From contig NZ_RKLP01000004.1 of assembly GCF_004011865.1 (NCBI RefSeq), positions 1 through 64,000 on the forward strand: a stretch of 64,000 bases of DNA, read 5' to 3'. The stretch is from Prescottella agglutinans. Its GTDB lineage: Bacteria > Actinomycetota > Actinomycetes > Mycobacteriales > Mycobacteriaceae. Numbering within the stretch: position 1 is the first letter of the stretch; every line of letters begins with the position of its first letter. Both the position numbers and the translations under genes were made by a program. The notes beneath the pieces were generated by a model. That model did no database searches, was not told where the DNA came from, and was given only the letters and a program-made list of their open reading frames with translations. Positions 35,261-44,360 of the stretch are shown here, piece by piece.

Positions 35261-35956
35261 TCAGGGCAGGGAGTTCACCAGCTGCTCGACGCTCACGCGC
35301 GGACCCGTGAAGAACGGGGTCTCTTCGCGCACGTGCATGCGGGCCTCGGTGGCGCGCAGGTCGCGCATCAGGTCGACGATGCGGTCGAGCTTGGGGGCCT
35401 CGAACGCGAGGATCCACTCGTAGTCGCCGAGCGCGAACGCCGGGACGGTGTTGGCGCGGACGTCCGGGTAGGTGCGGCCGGCCATGCCGTGATCGGCGAG
35501 CATCTTGCGGCGGTCGGCGTCGGGCAGCAGGTACCACTCGTACGAGCGCACGAACGGGTACACGCAGATGTAGTCGCCCGGCTCCTCGCCGGCGATGAAC
35601 GCCGGGACGTGGCTCTTGTTGAATTCGGCGGGACGGTGCAGCGCGACGTTGGACCACACCGGGTCGCTGGCCTGGCCGAGGTCGGTGGTACGGCGGAAGT
35701 CCGCGTACAGCTTCTGCAGATCCTCGAGGCGTTCCGCGTGCGTCCAGATCATGTAGTCGGCGTCGGCGCGGACACCCGCGACGTCGTAGATGCCGCGGAC
35801 GACGGTGTCGGTGTCCTCGTAGGACGCGAAGAAGTCCTGCGCGTTCTTCACCGCGGCGGCGCGGTCCTCACCGAGGACGCCGGGCTGTGCCTGGAAGACC
35901 GAGAACATCGCGTAGCGAAGGGTGGAATTGAGCTTGTCGAAATCGAGGCGTGCCAT
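35261..35956 (-). CDS. hemQ: HemQ, coproheme decarboxylase
   Basis: A 231-residue chlorite-dismutase-fold enzyme that converts coproheme to protoheme with peroxide, the last step of the Gram-positive haem branch. [13 protein letters not shown], a central [17 protein letters not shown] with the reactive tyrosine, [11 protein letters not shown] (haem His region) and the [10 protein letters not shown] strand are all present. ATG 35956 follows GAGG. It lies 4 bp after cgoX in the hemE-cgoX-hemQ operon, as in Rv2678c-Rv2676c. The coding sequence is complete, although a diverged piece of its 3' end lies 1.3 kb downstream. Confidence 0.94.
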   Translation of the reverse strand: MARLDFDKLNSTLRYAMFSVFQAQPGVLGEDRAAAVKNAQDFFASYEDTDTVVRGIYDVAGVRADADYMIWTHAERLEDLQKLYADFRRTTDLGQASDPVWSNVALHRPAEFNKSHVPAFIAGEEPGDYICVYPFVRSYEWYLLPDADRRKMLADHGMAGRTYPDVRANTVPAFALGDYEWILAFEAPKLDRIVDLMRDLRATEARMHVREETPFFTGPRVSVEQLVNSLP

Positions 35957-35960
35957 GGCC

Positions 35961-37325
35961 TCATCCTGCCACTCGTGCCGCGAGCCGTGTCGCGGCCGTC
36001 GTCGCCGCCGCGACGCAGGCCGGAACCCCGACCCCGTGCAGGTAGGCGCCCGCCACCTCGAGGCCGTCGACGTCGGCGACCGCATCCTCGATCGCCGCGA
36101 CCCGATCCAGGTGACCGGGCGCGTACTGCGGCAGCCCGCCGTGCCAGCGCTGGACGAACACGTCCACCGGTTCGGTCGACACACCGGTCACCGTCTCGAG
36201 GTCGGCGCGGGCCATGGCGATCAGGTCGGCATCCGGTGCGTCGACGACGGCGGCGTCCCCGAAGCGGCCGTACGACGCCCGTACCAGCGTGACTTCCCGC
36301 TCGGCCAGGTGCGGCCACTTGCGACTGGACAGCGTGAACGCCTTGGCACCCAGCGACTCCCCCGTCGCGACGAGGATGCCGGAGTTCTCCGGAACCCCGG
36401 TCTCGTCCGGCAACGCGAGTGCGACGACCGCGGACGAGGCGAGTTCGATGTCGCGCGCGGCGGCGGCCAGGTGCGGCGCCGCGTCGGCCACCAGGCCGAC
36501 CATCTCCGGGGCGGGGGCGGCGACCACCACGCCGTCGACGTGTCCGACCGGGTCGAGCCACCAGCCGTCGCCGTCACGGCGCAGCCCGGTCGCCGGCGCG
36601 TCGAGGATGGTGCGCGGGTGGGCCGCCTCGCGCAGCGCCTCGAGCAGGGCGCCGTACCCGTCGCGCAGGGTCCCGAACACGGGGCCGGGCGACGGTGTCG
36701 GCAGCGCGGCCGTGACCGCGGCCGTGAGGCTGGTCGCGCCCGCGTCGAGCGCGGCGGCCAGTGCCGGCAGCGCGGCCCGGACGCCGATCGAATCGGACAG
36801 CCCCGAGTACACGCCGCCGAGCAGCGGGTCGACGCTCCGGCGCACCACCTGCTCGCCGAATCGGCCGCCGACGAGCGTCGCGACGTCGAGGTCCGCGGAC
36901 GGATCCCAGTCCAGCGGCACCGACGGCTCGGCCGTGATGCGCGCGAGGGTGTCGGCGTCGACGAGTCCGGCCACGGACTGCGCGGTCGACGGGATGCCCA
37001 TGAGCGTGCGGGTGGGCAGCGGGTGCAGCGCGCCCTCCGACCAGATGAGCGGCTGGCGCCCGGCGGGATGGACCAGCTGGTCCTCGAGCCCCAGTTCGAC
37101 GATCAGGTCCGCGACCTCGGGCCGGCGGGCGATGAACGCCTCGGCGCCCACGTCGACCGGGCCGTCACCCAGGGGCACCGTCCGCAGCTTGCCGCCCAAC
37201 CGGGACCCCGCCTCGACGACGGTGATCTCGGCGTCGGCACCGAGCTGCTGCCGCAGGCGGTACGCGGCGACCAGACCGGTGACGCCGCCACCGACGACCG
37301 CTACCGACACGCGCCGAGATGTCAC
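35961..37325 (-). CDS. hemY: Coproporphyrinogen III oxidase (HemY/CgoX)
   Basis: A 454-residue FAD enzyme that oxidises coproporphyrinogen III to coproporphyrin III. The N-terminal Rossmann motif [17 protein letters not shown] (8-24) with the following [15 protein letters not shown] is clear. The C-terminal FAD segment [20 protein letters not shown] is present. Gram-positive members (CgoX) use copro- rather than protoporphyrinogen, which agrees with hemQ next door. GTG 37325 overlaps the hemE stop by 4 bp. Confidence 0.93.
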   Translation of the reverse strand: MTSRRVSVAVVGGGVTGLVAAYRLRQQLGADAEITVVEAGSRLGGKLRTVPLGDGPVDVGAEAFIARRPEVADLIVELGLEDQLVHPAGRQPLIWSEGALHPLPTRTLMGIPSTAQSVAGLVDADTLARITAEPSVPLDWDPSADLDVATLVGGRFGEQVVRRSVDPLLGGVYSGLSDSIGVRAALPALAAALDAGATSLTAAVTAALPTPSPGPVFGTLRDGYGALLEALREAAHPRTILDAPATGLRRDGDGWWLDPVGHVDGVVVAAPAPEMVGLVADAAPHLAAAARDIELASSAVVALALPDETGVPENSGILVATGESLGAKAFTLSSRKWPHLAEREVTLVRASYGRFGDAAVVDAPDADLIAMARADLETVTGVSTEPVDVFVQRWHGGLPQYAPGHLDRVAAIEDAVADVDGLEVAGAYLHGVGVPACVAAATTAATRLAARVAG

Positions 37326-38419
37326 AACGAATGCACCAGCTCCACCACATCGGTCAGGACGGCCGGATCGGTCTCCGGGAGCACGCCGTGTCCGAGGTTG
37401 AAGATGTGTCCGGTCGCGCCGGCCGCGACCGCGGCGTCCGCCTCGCGGCAGATGCGACGGACCTGCTTCTCGATCGCGTCCCAGCCCGCGAACAGCACCG
37501 CCGGGTCCAGGTTGCCCTGCAGCGCCTTGCCCGGTCCGACGCGGCGCGCGGCCACGTCGAGCGGAATGCGCCAGTCCACACCGACGACGTCGGCGCCGGC
37601 CTCGCCCATCGCGCCGAGCAGCTCGCCGGTGCCGACACCGAAGTGGATGCGTGGCACGCCCGCCGACTCGACCTCGACGAAGACGCGCTCGGAGTGTGGC
37701 AGCACGAACTCGCGGTACTCGGCCAGCGACAGCGCGCCCGCCCAGGAGTCGAACAGCTGCAATGCGTCGACACCCGCGTGCAGCTGCGCCTGCAGGAACC
37801 CGATCGTGATGTCGGTGATCCGGCCCAGGAGCGTGTGCCACGTCTTGGGGTCGGCGTGCATGAGCGCCTTGGTGCGCTCGTGGTTGCGGCTCGGGCCGCC
37901 CTCGACGAGGTACGACGCGAGCGTGAACGGCGCACCGGCGAAACCGATCAACGCCGTCTCGCCGAGTTCCGCGGTGAGCAGGCGCACGGCCTGCGCGACG
38001 GCACCGACCTCGTCGGGCACCAGCCGCGGCAGCGCCTCGACGTCGGACACCGTCCGCACCGGGTTCGCCACGACGGGGCCCACCCCCGCCACGATGTCGA
38101 GGTCGATACCGGCCGCCTTGAGCGGAACGACGATGTCGGAGAAAAGGATCGCCGCGTCGACCTTGTGCCGCCGGACAGGCTGCATCGTGATCTCGCAGAC
38201 GAGCTCGGGGTCGAAGCAGGATTCGAGCATCCCGATTCCTGCCCGGATCTCCCGGTACTCCGGCAACGAGCGTCCGGCCTGACGCATGAACCACACGGGT
38301 CGATGCTTCACCGGACGGCCGGTGGCCGCCGCCAACAACGGTGCGTCGTCGAGCACCCGCCGAGCGGGGTATTCCGCGCGCCCGGTCATCCCTGCATTCG
38401 TATCTTCCAAGCCGCTCAT
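37322..38419 (-). CDS. hemE: Uroporphyrinogen III decarboxylase
   Basis: A 365-residue enzyme that removes four acetate carboxyls from uroporphyrinogen III to give coproporphyrinogen III. The family motif [17 protein letters not shown] (around 42-58), the invariant Asp in [10 protein letters not shown] and the C-terminal [13 protein letters not shown] are intact. ATG 38419 has GGAGCCC in front; ATG 38437 and 38389 are alternatives. It heads the haem operon and is divergent from the DUF3000 gene, 88 bp away. Confidence 0.95.
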   Translation of the reverse strand: MSGLEDTNAGMTGRAEYPARRVLDDAPLLAAATGRPVKHRPVWFMRQAGRSLPEYREIRAGIGMLESCFDPELVCEITMQPVRRHKVDAAILFSDIVVPLKAAGIDLDIVAGVGPVVANPVRTVSDVEALPRLVPDEVGAVAQAVRLLTAELGETALIGFAGAPFTLASYLVEGGPSRNHERTKALMHADPKTWHTLLGRITDITIGFLQAQLHAGVDALQLFDSWAGALSLAEYREFVLPHSERVFVEVESAGVPRIHFGVGTGELLGAMGEAGADVVGVDWRIPLDVAARRVGPGKALQGNLDPAVLFAGWDAIEKQVRRICREADAAVAAGATGHIFNLGHGVLPETDPAVLTDVVELVHSL

Positions 38420-38507
38420 CGGGCTCCATGCTGCCACGAGTTGGACGCCCCGCAGAATCGGCGCGCCTCCGACGCGCTACCAGGTGCGGCGTCTAACGTC
38501 CGCAGTT

Positions 38508-39101
38508 GTGACGACCCCGGGATTGCCGAAAGAACCAGCCCAGTTCCGCGCCGCTGTCGACGCGATGAACTCGGCTGCGGTTCACCCGGATATCGAACTC
38601 GGTCCCATCCGCCCGCCGCAACGACTCGCGCCCTTCAGCTACGCGCTCGGCGCCGAGGTGCGCCACGCCGAGACCGGCGCCGTCGCCGAGCACTCCGAGG
38701 GGGACGCGTTCGGCCGCCTGATCCTGCTGTACGACCCGGACGGCGACGAGGCGTGGAACGGCACCATGCGGCTGGTCGCGTACATCCAGGCAGACCTCGA
38801 GCCCGCGCTCGCCGCCGATCCGCTGCTACCGGAGGTCGCGTGGAGCTGGCTCGTCGACGCGCTCGACGAGAAGGCAAACGAGATCCTCGCGCTGGGCGGC
38901 ACCGTCACCGCCACCAGTTCGGTGCGGTACGGCGACATCGCGGGCCCACCGCACGCGCACCAACTCGAGCTGCGGGCGTCGTGGACCGCGACGTCGACGG
39001 CCCTGGCCTCCCACGTCGAGGCGTTCTGCGACGTGCTCGCCTACGCGGCGGGCCTTCCGCCCGCGGGGATCACCAAACTCGGTCGTCGACCGAGGTCCTG
39101 A
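38508..39101 (+). CDS. DUF3000 family protein (Rv2680-like)
   Basis: A 197-residue cytoplasmic protein starting at GTG 38508. Conserved blocks are PQRLAPFSYALGAEV, GRLILLYDPDGDEAWNGTMRLVAYIQAD and VEAFCDVLAYAAGLPPAGIT. DUF3000 proteins sit next to hemE and an RNase D-like gene throughout actinobacteria, but their role is unknown. Here the expected RNase D neighbour is displaced 5 kb downstream by a lipid-gene cassette. Confidence 0.88.
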   Translation: MTTPGLPKEPAQFRAAVDAMNSAAVHPDIELGPIRPPQRLAPFSYALGAEVRHAETGAVAEHSEGDAFGRLILLYDPDGDEAWNGTMRLVAYIQADLEPALAADPLLPEVAWSWLVDALDEKANEILALGGTVTATSSVRYGDIAGPPHAHQLELRASWTATSTALASHVEAFCDVLAYAAGLPPAGITKLGRRPRS

Positions 39102-39128
39102 GGGACGCCCGCTCCGCCCTCGACCCCG

Positions 39129-40649
39129 ATGCCGAACCGAACTCTCACCGTGTACGTCCCCGGTTGGATCATCGAGGACAGGTCGCTCGACCCGCCGTCG
39201 GTGGGGGCGGTGATGTCGGCACTCCTCCAGTTCGATCGGCGGCATCCGCGAGCTCCGCGCGAGGCTACGAGCGAACTCGTCGCGCTGGCGCGGCCCGTGT
39301 TCGGTAGGAATCCCGTCGTGTACCCCGACGGGACGACGCGCTGGCCGACGATCCTCCGAGGCGACGGGTGGAGCGCCGAGTGGGCGGCCGATCGACCGAT
39401 GACCGGGTACGTGCGGCTGGCCGGAACGCTGTTCGCGCAACTCGATCTCACGGACACGCTCGCCGACCAAGGCGATCCGGTACGCGGCCTCGTCACCCGG
39501 GTCCGTGTGATCACTCGTCCGGACGATGGCCGCGAGCACGGCTACCTCGACGTCGACGTCTCACCGTCCCGGTTCGACGGGCACGACACGACCGGCGTAC
39601 TGGTCGACCTCGACCTGGGCGCCGTTCCCAACCCGCCTCTACGACCAGCGCTGATACCCGCTTCGGTCAGCGCGCACGGAACCGACGTCTGGGTCCTGGA
39701 CCGGGACCTGCCCGTACTCGTGCGCCTCGCGAACGCCACCACGAACCCCGTCGCCACCGAGCACGCACTGCCGGCGGCCATCCTGCGGCCGTCGGCGCCT
39801 CGCATGCGCCGGGTGCACGCCGACCGGACCGGCTGCTGGGTCACCGGCGCCGACGGGATCCTCCGGTGCACCCTCGAAGCCGACGGGTCGCTGTCGACCG
39901 CGTGGGTCGACGAAGGCGACGCCCGTACGTCGGACGGGTGTGACGACACAGTGTTGGCGATCGGACCGACACACCCCGGCATGCGTCTGGACCGCGACGC
40001 CGGCGTCGTCCCCATCGACCTGCCGAGCGAACCGGCTCGCCTCGTCCGTCCCGGATCGCTGCCGGTACCCGTCGCGCTGCCGCCGGGATCGGTCCAATCG
40101 ACGACGTCGACCGCAGGCGGGTTCGCCCTCCTCATGTGGCGGTCGAAGGAGCGGGACTATCGGATCGTCACTGTCACACTCGACGGCACCGTGACGACCG
40201 GGGAACGACTCGTTTTCGACGAGGCGCATCCCTTCCCTCGCTTCGCGGGATCGGAGCACCTGGTCACCCGGAACGGCCTGTGGCGGGTCGACCGTGCCGG
40301 GGTCGAGAGGATCCGCCGGTTGGCGGCGATGCCACCGTCGTGCGGCGTAGCCGGAGACGCCCTGTGGCTGGTGATCGACCGCCGCCACCCGGGGCACGAC
40401 GAAGCGGCGTGGCCGCTCGACCGGTCGACCGACGTACCGCCGCGTGGCGCGGGGCAGTACCTCCTCGCCATCGTCGACAAGGCCACGCTCGAGGTGCGGG
40501 TCAGCGTCCCGCGTGAGCACACGGATCCCGAACTCGCCGCCACCGACGACGGCACCCTGTGGATGGCGGGCGATGCGTTGGAGAAGGTCTCGGTGTCCGG
40601 GACAGTCGAGAAGCTTGATCTCGCAACCCTTCTCGCCTCGCCGGGCTAG
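39129..40649 (+). CDS. Beta-propeller-like protein of unknown function
   Basis: A 506-residue protein without signal peptide or membrane helix. The C-terminal two thirds contain repeated strand motifs of a propeller (GTDVWVLDRDLPVLVRL, GCWVTGADGILRCTL, GDALWLVIDRRH, GTLWMAGDALEKVSV). The N-terminal part (TVYVPGWIIEDRSLDPPSVGAVMSAL, about 1-130) is of unknown fold. ATG 39129 has no clear ribosome site. It ends 4 bp into the convergent hydrolase gene. No family recognised. Confidence 0.66.
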   Translation: MPNRTLTVYVPGWIIEDRSLDPPSVGAVMSALLQFDRRHPRAPREATSELVALARPVFGRNPVVYPDGTTRWPTILRGDGWSAEWAADRPMTGYVRLAGTLFAQLDLTDTLADQGDPVRGLVTRVRVITRPDDGREHGYLDVDVSPSRFDGHDTTGVLVDLDLGAVPNPPLRPALIPASVSAHGTDVWVLDRDLPVLVRLANATTNPVATEHALPAAILRPSAPRMRRVHADRTGCWVTGADGILRCTLEADGSLSTAWVDEGDARTSDGCDDTVLAIGPTHPGMRLDRDAGVVPIDLPSEPARLVRPGSLPVPVALPPGSVQSTTSTAGGFALLMWRSKERDYRIVTVTLDGTVTTGERLVFDEAHPFPRFAGSEHLVTRNGLWRVDRAGVERIRRLAAMPPSCGVAGDALWLVIDRRHPGHDEAAWPLDRSTDVPPRGAGQYLLAIVDKATLEVRVSVPREHTDPELAATDDGTLWMAGDALEKVSVSGTVEKLDLATLLASPG

Positions 40650-41905
40650 CCCGCCGCCTCGGTGGAGGCCGCTTCACCCGAGTGCTGGCGGGCCCGCGTC
40701 CAGTCCAGGAAGTCGGCAACGCCTCGGGCGACGGCGGCGCTGCGGATCGACGGGAAGATGTCGAACGCGTGCTGAGCCCCGCGCAGTTCCGCGTAGGCGA
40801 CGGCGTTCTCCGACACCTCGCGCAGCCGCCGGACGAACTCGCGCGCCTCGGCGACGGGGATGAACGAGTCGCTGGCCCCATGGACGACGAAGAACGGTGG
40901 CGCATCCGGCCGCAGATGGTTCAGCGGCGACGCCGCCTCGTAGTCCTCGGGGAACCGCGCGTTCTTGCCGAGCACCATCGGCATCAGCCCGGACTCCACC
41001 CGCTGGCGCGTGGCCTTGATCCCCGTCTCCCCCGCGAAGTCGTAGACGCCGTAGTGCGGGGCGCAGGCCTGGACCGAGGTGTCGGCGTCCTCGAACCCCG
41101 GTTGCAGGGTCGGGTCGCCCGCCGTGAGGGCGAGCATCGCCGCCAGATGGCCCCCGGCCGATCCGCCGGTGACGGCGACGAACCCGGGATCGCCGCCGTA
41201 GATCGACGCGTTGTCCCGCAGCCAGGCCACCGCCTGCTTGATCGCGATCAGGTGCGCCGGCCACACCGCCTTCGGCGAGAGCGGGTAGTTGACCGCGGCG
41301 CATACCCAGCCGCGCGAGGCCATCTCCAGCATGAGCGGGATCCCCTGGTGGTCCTTGCTGCCGATGACCCAGCCGCCGCCGTGGATCTGCAGGAGGATCG
41401 GCGCATTCACCGGGACGTCGCGGCGGTGGTAGACGTCGATCAGGAACCGTCGGCCGCCCGGCGCGTACTCGAGGTTCGGCACCCGCACGACGTCGGCGTG
41501 ACGCATCCGGAACGGCAGCGCCAGCTGCTGCCACGGCACCCCGGCGACGGTCTCCGCCCGGCCGGCCACGGACCTGTAGTCGGATCCGAGGGCCGACGTG
41601 AGCGCGGCCTCGACCTCCGATCGCGCACCGCGCCCGGTCGCGATCACCGCGGCGAGACCCGCGGCCGACAACCCCGCGGCGGCGACGGCGGCGACGTCGC
41701 CGCCGGTGCGAACTCCCCGCCGCGCCACGTGGATTGCCGTGTCGGCCAGCGTGGCCGCGAGCAACTGTGGAGCAAGCTCGGCGGTGAGCCAACCGGAGAC
41801 GAACGTCGGGACGGAGAGCGGCATCCCGGGGATCGGCCGCAGCGCATTCGCCGCCAATGCCGCAGTTGCTACTTGCCGTAACAGGAACCGGTTTCTGAAC
41901 GTCAT
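40646..41905 (-). CDS. HSL-type alpha/beta hydrolase (esterase/lipase)
   Basis: A 419-residue enzyme with a hydrophobic N-terminal region (about residues 10-90, possible membrane association). The hormone-sensitive-lipase-like core has oxyanion motif HGGG (175-178), nucleophile in GGSAGG (Ser249), Asp346 in GASDSFIP and His379 in QHAFD. It probably hydrolyses short or medium acyl esters. ATG 41905 is preferred to the TTG at 41917. It is divergent from the WS/DGAT gene with a KstR-like palindrome between them, suggesting coordinated lipid or sterol control. Confidence 0.87.
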   Translation of the reverse strand: MTFRNRFLLRQVATAALAANALRPIPGMPLSVPTFVSGWLTAELAPQLLAATLADTAIHVARRGVRTGGDVAAVAAAGLSAAGLAAVIATGRGARSEVEAALTSALGSDYRSVAGRAETVAGVPWQQLALPFRMRHADVVRVPNLEYAPGGRRFLIDVYHRRDVPVNAPILLQIHGGGWVIGSKDHQGIPLMLEMASRGWVCAAVNYPLSPKAVWPAHLIAIKQAVAWLRDNASIYGGDPGFVAVTGGSAGGHLAAMLALTAGDPTLQPGFEDADTSVQACAPHYGVYDFAGETGIKATRQRVESGLMPMVLGKNARFPEDYEAASPLNHLRPDAPPFFVVHGASDSFIPVAEAREFVRRLREVSENAVAYAELRGAQHAFDIFPSIRSAAVARGVADFLDWTRARQHSGEAASTEAAG

Positions 41906-41949
41906 TAACCAATTCAACCATGACTTTTGTCACACGGCCTGCATCAATC

Positions 41950-41963
41950 TAGAACAGGTTCTA
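41950..41963. promoter_or_regulatory. KstR-type operator between divergent lipid genes
   Basis: TAGAACAGGTTCTA is a perfect 14-bp palindrome matching the KstR consensus TNNAACNNGTTNNA at every fixed position. It lies 45 bp from the hydrolase start and 11 bp from the WS/DGAT start. KstR is the TetR repressor of cholesterol and steroid catabolism in Rhodococcus and Mycobacterium. Confidence 0.72.
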
Positions 41964-41974
41964 CCGTTAGCTGC

Positions 41975-43402
41975 ATGGAGAGACTAAGTGGAATGGACGC
42001 CAGCTTCCTCTACCTCGAGACCCCCACCCAGATGCTCCACGTGTGCGGCCTGATCATCCTCGACGGGTCCACGATCCCCGGTGGCTATTCTTTCGCGAAG
42101 TTGCGCGACGAACTCGCGATTCGCGTAAAAGCGATGCCGAGCTTCAAGCGACGCCTCAAGGACACCCGGTTCAACCTCGACCACCCGGTGTGGGTGGACG
42201 ACACCGATTTCGACATCGAACGCCACTTCCACCGGATCGCCGTCCCCGCCCCCGGCGGCCGCGACGAGCTGTCGGAGTTGTGCAGCTCGATCGCCAGCCA
42301 GCCCATGGACCGGTCCCGCCCGCTGTGGGAGATGTTCGTCATCGAGGGCCTCGACGACGGCTCCGTCGCCGTCATGTCGAAGATGCATCACGCGAACGTC
42401 GACGGCGTCACCGGCTCGAATCTGATGTCCCAGCTGTGCGGCCTCGAACCCGACGCCCCCCGGCCCGAGTTCGACCAGCTCCCCGAAGGCGCCGGCCGCG
42501 CCAGTTCGCTCGACATCGCCGTCAACGGCCTGATGGAGTTCGCGTCGCGCCCGCTCAAGATGGTGAAGCTGCTGCCGGACAGCGTTGCGCTGCTCCCCCG
42601 GTGGATCGGCCGGGCCCGCAAGGGCGAGGCGATGCCGACTCCGTTCACTGCGCCGCGCACGTCGTTCAACGGTGCGATCACCGGTCGCCGCACCCTCGCG
42701 TACACCGAGCTGAGCCTCGACGACATCAAGTTCGTGAAGAACACGTTCGGCGTCAAGGTGAACGACGTCGTGCTGACGTTGTGCGCCGGGGCGCTCCGCC
42801 GGTATCTCGAGGACCGCGACGAACTCCCCGACACGTCACTCGTCGCGACGGTGCCGGTCTCCGTGCACGACAAGTCGGACCGGCCGGGGACCAATCAGAT
42901 CTCGGTGATGTTCACCCAGATGGGTACCGACATCGCCGATCCGGTCGAGCGGCTGCACACCATCTCCGAGCTGAACACCATCAACAAGGACCACCACAAC
43001 GAGGCGCTCGGCGCCACGCTGCTGCAGGACTGGGCGCAGTTCGCAGCGCCCGCCACGTTCGGCAGCGCGATGCGGGTGTACTCCAAGCTGAAGCTGGCCG
43101 AGCGTCACCCTGTGGTGCACAACCTGGTGGTCTCGAACGTGCCCGGCCCGCCGTTCCCGCTCTACTTCCTCGGCGCGCGCATCAAGCAGATGTACCCGCT
43201 GGGACCGGTCTTCCACGGCGCCGGACTGAACGTGACGGTGATGTCGCTCGAGAACCGCGTCGACGTCGGCCTCGTCTCGTGCAAGGAACTCGCCCCGCAC
43301 CTGTGGGATCTCGCGGACGCGTTCCCCGAGGCCCTCGCCGAGCTCGTCAAGGCCGCACGCGCGCAAGCACGGAAGAAGAAGCAGCCAGCAGTCCCTCGGT
43401 GA
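41975..43402 (+). CDS. WS/DGAT acyltransferase
   Basis: A 475-residue wax ester synthase/diacylglycerol acyltransferase that makes triacylglycerol or wax ester from acyl-CoA. The active-site HHxxxDG is intact (His138, His139, Asp143 in MHHANVDG). Conserved PLWEMFVIEGL, NDVVLTLCAGALRRYL and the terminal NVTVMSLENRVDVGL blocks are present. ATG 41975 is used; ATG 41993 has a better-spaced GGAG and would begin MDASFLYLE. Storage lipid synthesis is typical of rhodococci. The KstR-type box suggests induction by steroid or a related lipid. Confidence 0.92.
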   Translation: MERLSGMDASFLYLETPTQMLHVCGLIILDGSTIPGGYSFAKLRDELAIRVKAMPSFKRRLKDTRFNLDHPVWVDDTDFDIERHFHRIAVPAPGGRDELSELCSSIASQPMDRSRPLWEMFVIEGLDDGSVAVMSKMHHANVDGVTGSNLMSQLCGLEPDAPRPEFDQLPEGAGRASSLDIAVNGLMEFASRPLKMVKLLPDSVALLPRWIGRARKGEAMPTPFTAPRTSFNGAITGRRTLAYTELSLDDIKFVKNTFGVKVNDVVLTLCAGALRRYLEDRDELPDTSLVATVPVSVHDKSDRPGTNQISVMFTQMGTDIADPVERLHTISELNTINKDHHNEALGATLLQDWAQFAAPATFGSAMRVYSKLKLAERHPVVHNLVVSNVPGPPFPLYFLGARIKQMYPLGPVFHGAGLNVTVMSLENRVDVGLVSCKELAPHLWDLADAFPEALAELVKAARAQARKKKQPAVPR

Positions 43403-44198
43403 ACGGTCCGGCGTTCATGACGCACGACGCGTGACCGCAGTCCACCTCGTACGTTGCGGCACCGGCGATCTGGCGGGCGAGCCAGCGCTGGCGCCGCGGC
43501 GGGATGATCATGTCCCTGGTGGGCACCACGACGGCGGTCGGGACGTCGATGTCGCCCACCCAGGCGGTGGAGTCGAACTTGCCGATCTCGGCGGTCGCCC
43601 GGCCGATCGCGCCGTAGCTCGTCTCCCTGAACTGTGAGTAGGCCCATACCCGGTCGCCGCCGAGGACGGGACCACCGACCGGCACCGGACCGGGCCGCGG
43701 CTTGAGCGCGCCCAAGCTGTAACTGAGCGACTCGAGTGCGACCCGTTCCCGCGAGTTCCGCTTGAAATGCGCCGCGCCCGCGCACAGGACGAGGCCGGCG
43801 ACCCGGTCGCGGTGCCGCTTCCACACGAGCTGCGAGACGAGCGAGCCCATCGAGTACCCGACCGGCACGACCTGGTCGATGCCCAGCACGTCGGCGAGCG
43901 CGACGACGTCGTCGGCGCAGTCCTCGAGGGTGAATCGCCGGGACCGGATCCCCCGCCCGTGCCACCGCTGGTCGAGAATCACCACCCGCGCCTTCCGGGC
44001 GAGCTTGTCGATCGCGGGGTACCACGTCAGCGTCCCGGTGCAGGCGAGCGCATGCAGGAGCACCAGTGTCGGCTTGCCCTCATGCTCCAGGGAGTCGCCG
44101 GTGTCGATGACGTACGTGGAGCCGCGGCCGGGCAGTTCCACCATCGATCCGACCGGGACTGCACCGACGGGAGCGACGGCGGGCGCGAGATTGAGCAT
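43347..44198 (-). CDS. Alpha/beta hydrolase
   Basis: A 283-residue hydrolase with full triad: Ser116 in GYSMG, Asp229 in VPTRDM and His256 in DCGHAS, plus the LLHALACTG oxyanion segment (47-55). There is no signal peptide. ATG 44198 follows GGGGGAA, better than upstream alternatives. Its last 56 bp overlap the convergent WS/DGAT gene, so the two are linked. A monoacylglycerol or acyl ester substrate is plausible but unproven. Confidence 0.85.
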   Translation of the reverse strand: MLNLAPAVAPVGAVPVGSMVELPGRGSTYVIDTGDSLEHEGKPTLVLLHALACTGTLTWYPAIDKLARKARVVILDQRWHGRGIRSRRFTLEDCADDVVALADVLGIDQVVPVGYSMGSLVSQLVWKRHRDRVAGLVLCAGAAHFKRNSRERVALESLSYSLGALKPRPGPVPVGGPVLGGDRVWAYSQFRETSYGAIGRATAEIGKFDSTAWVGDIDVPTAVVVPTRDMIIPPRRQRWLARQIAGAATYEVDCGHASCVMNAGPFTEGLLAASSSVLARVRP

Positions 44199-44360
44199 CG
44201 AATTCCCCCATTCAGATCCGATCGTCGAGACGAGTGCCACCAGCGACGCCTCACGTGGCCTTGGTCACTTGTCCAACATTTGACACAATTGCCGGAATCC
44301 TCCCGAATGTCAACGCGAGATCGCATCCAGACCCCGCCCCCACCAGTAGAGTTGCGCCCT

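Noticed and set aside
38286-38507. An upstream extension of the DUF3000 gene overlapping hemE
   Set aside because: The extension is antisense to hemE, and GTG 38508 gives the family-like start.
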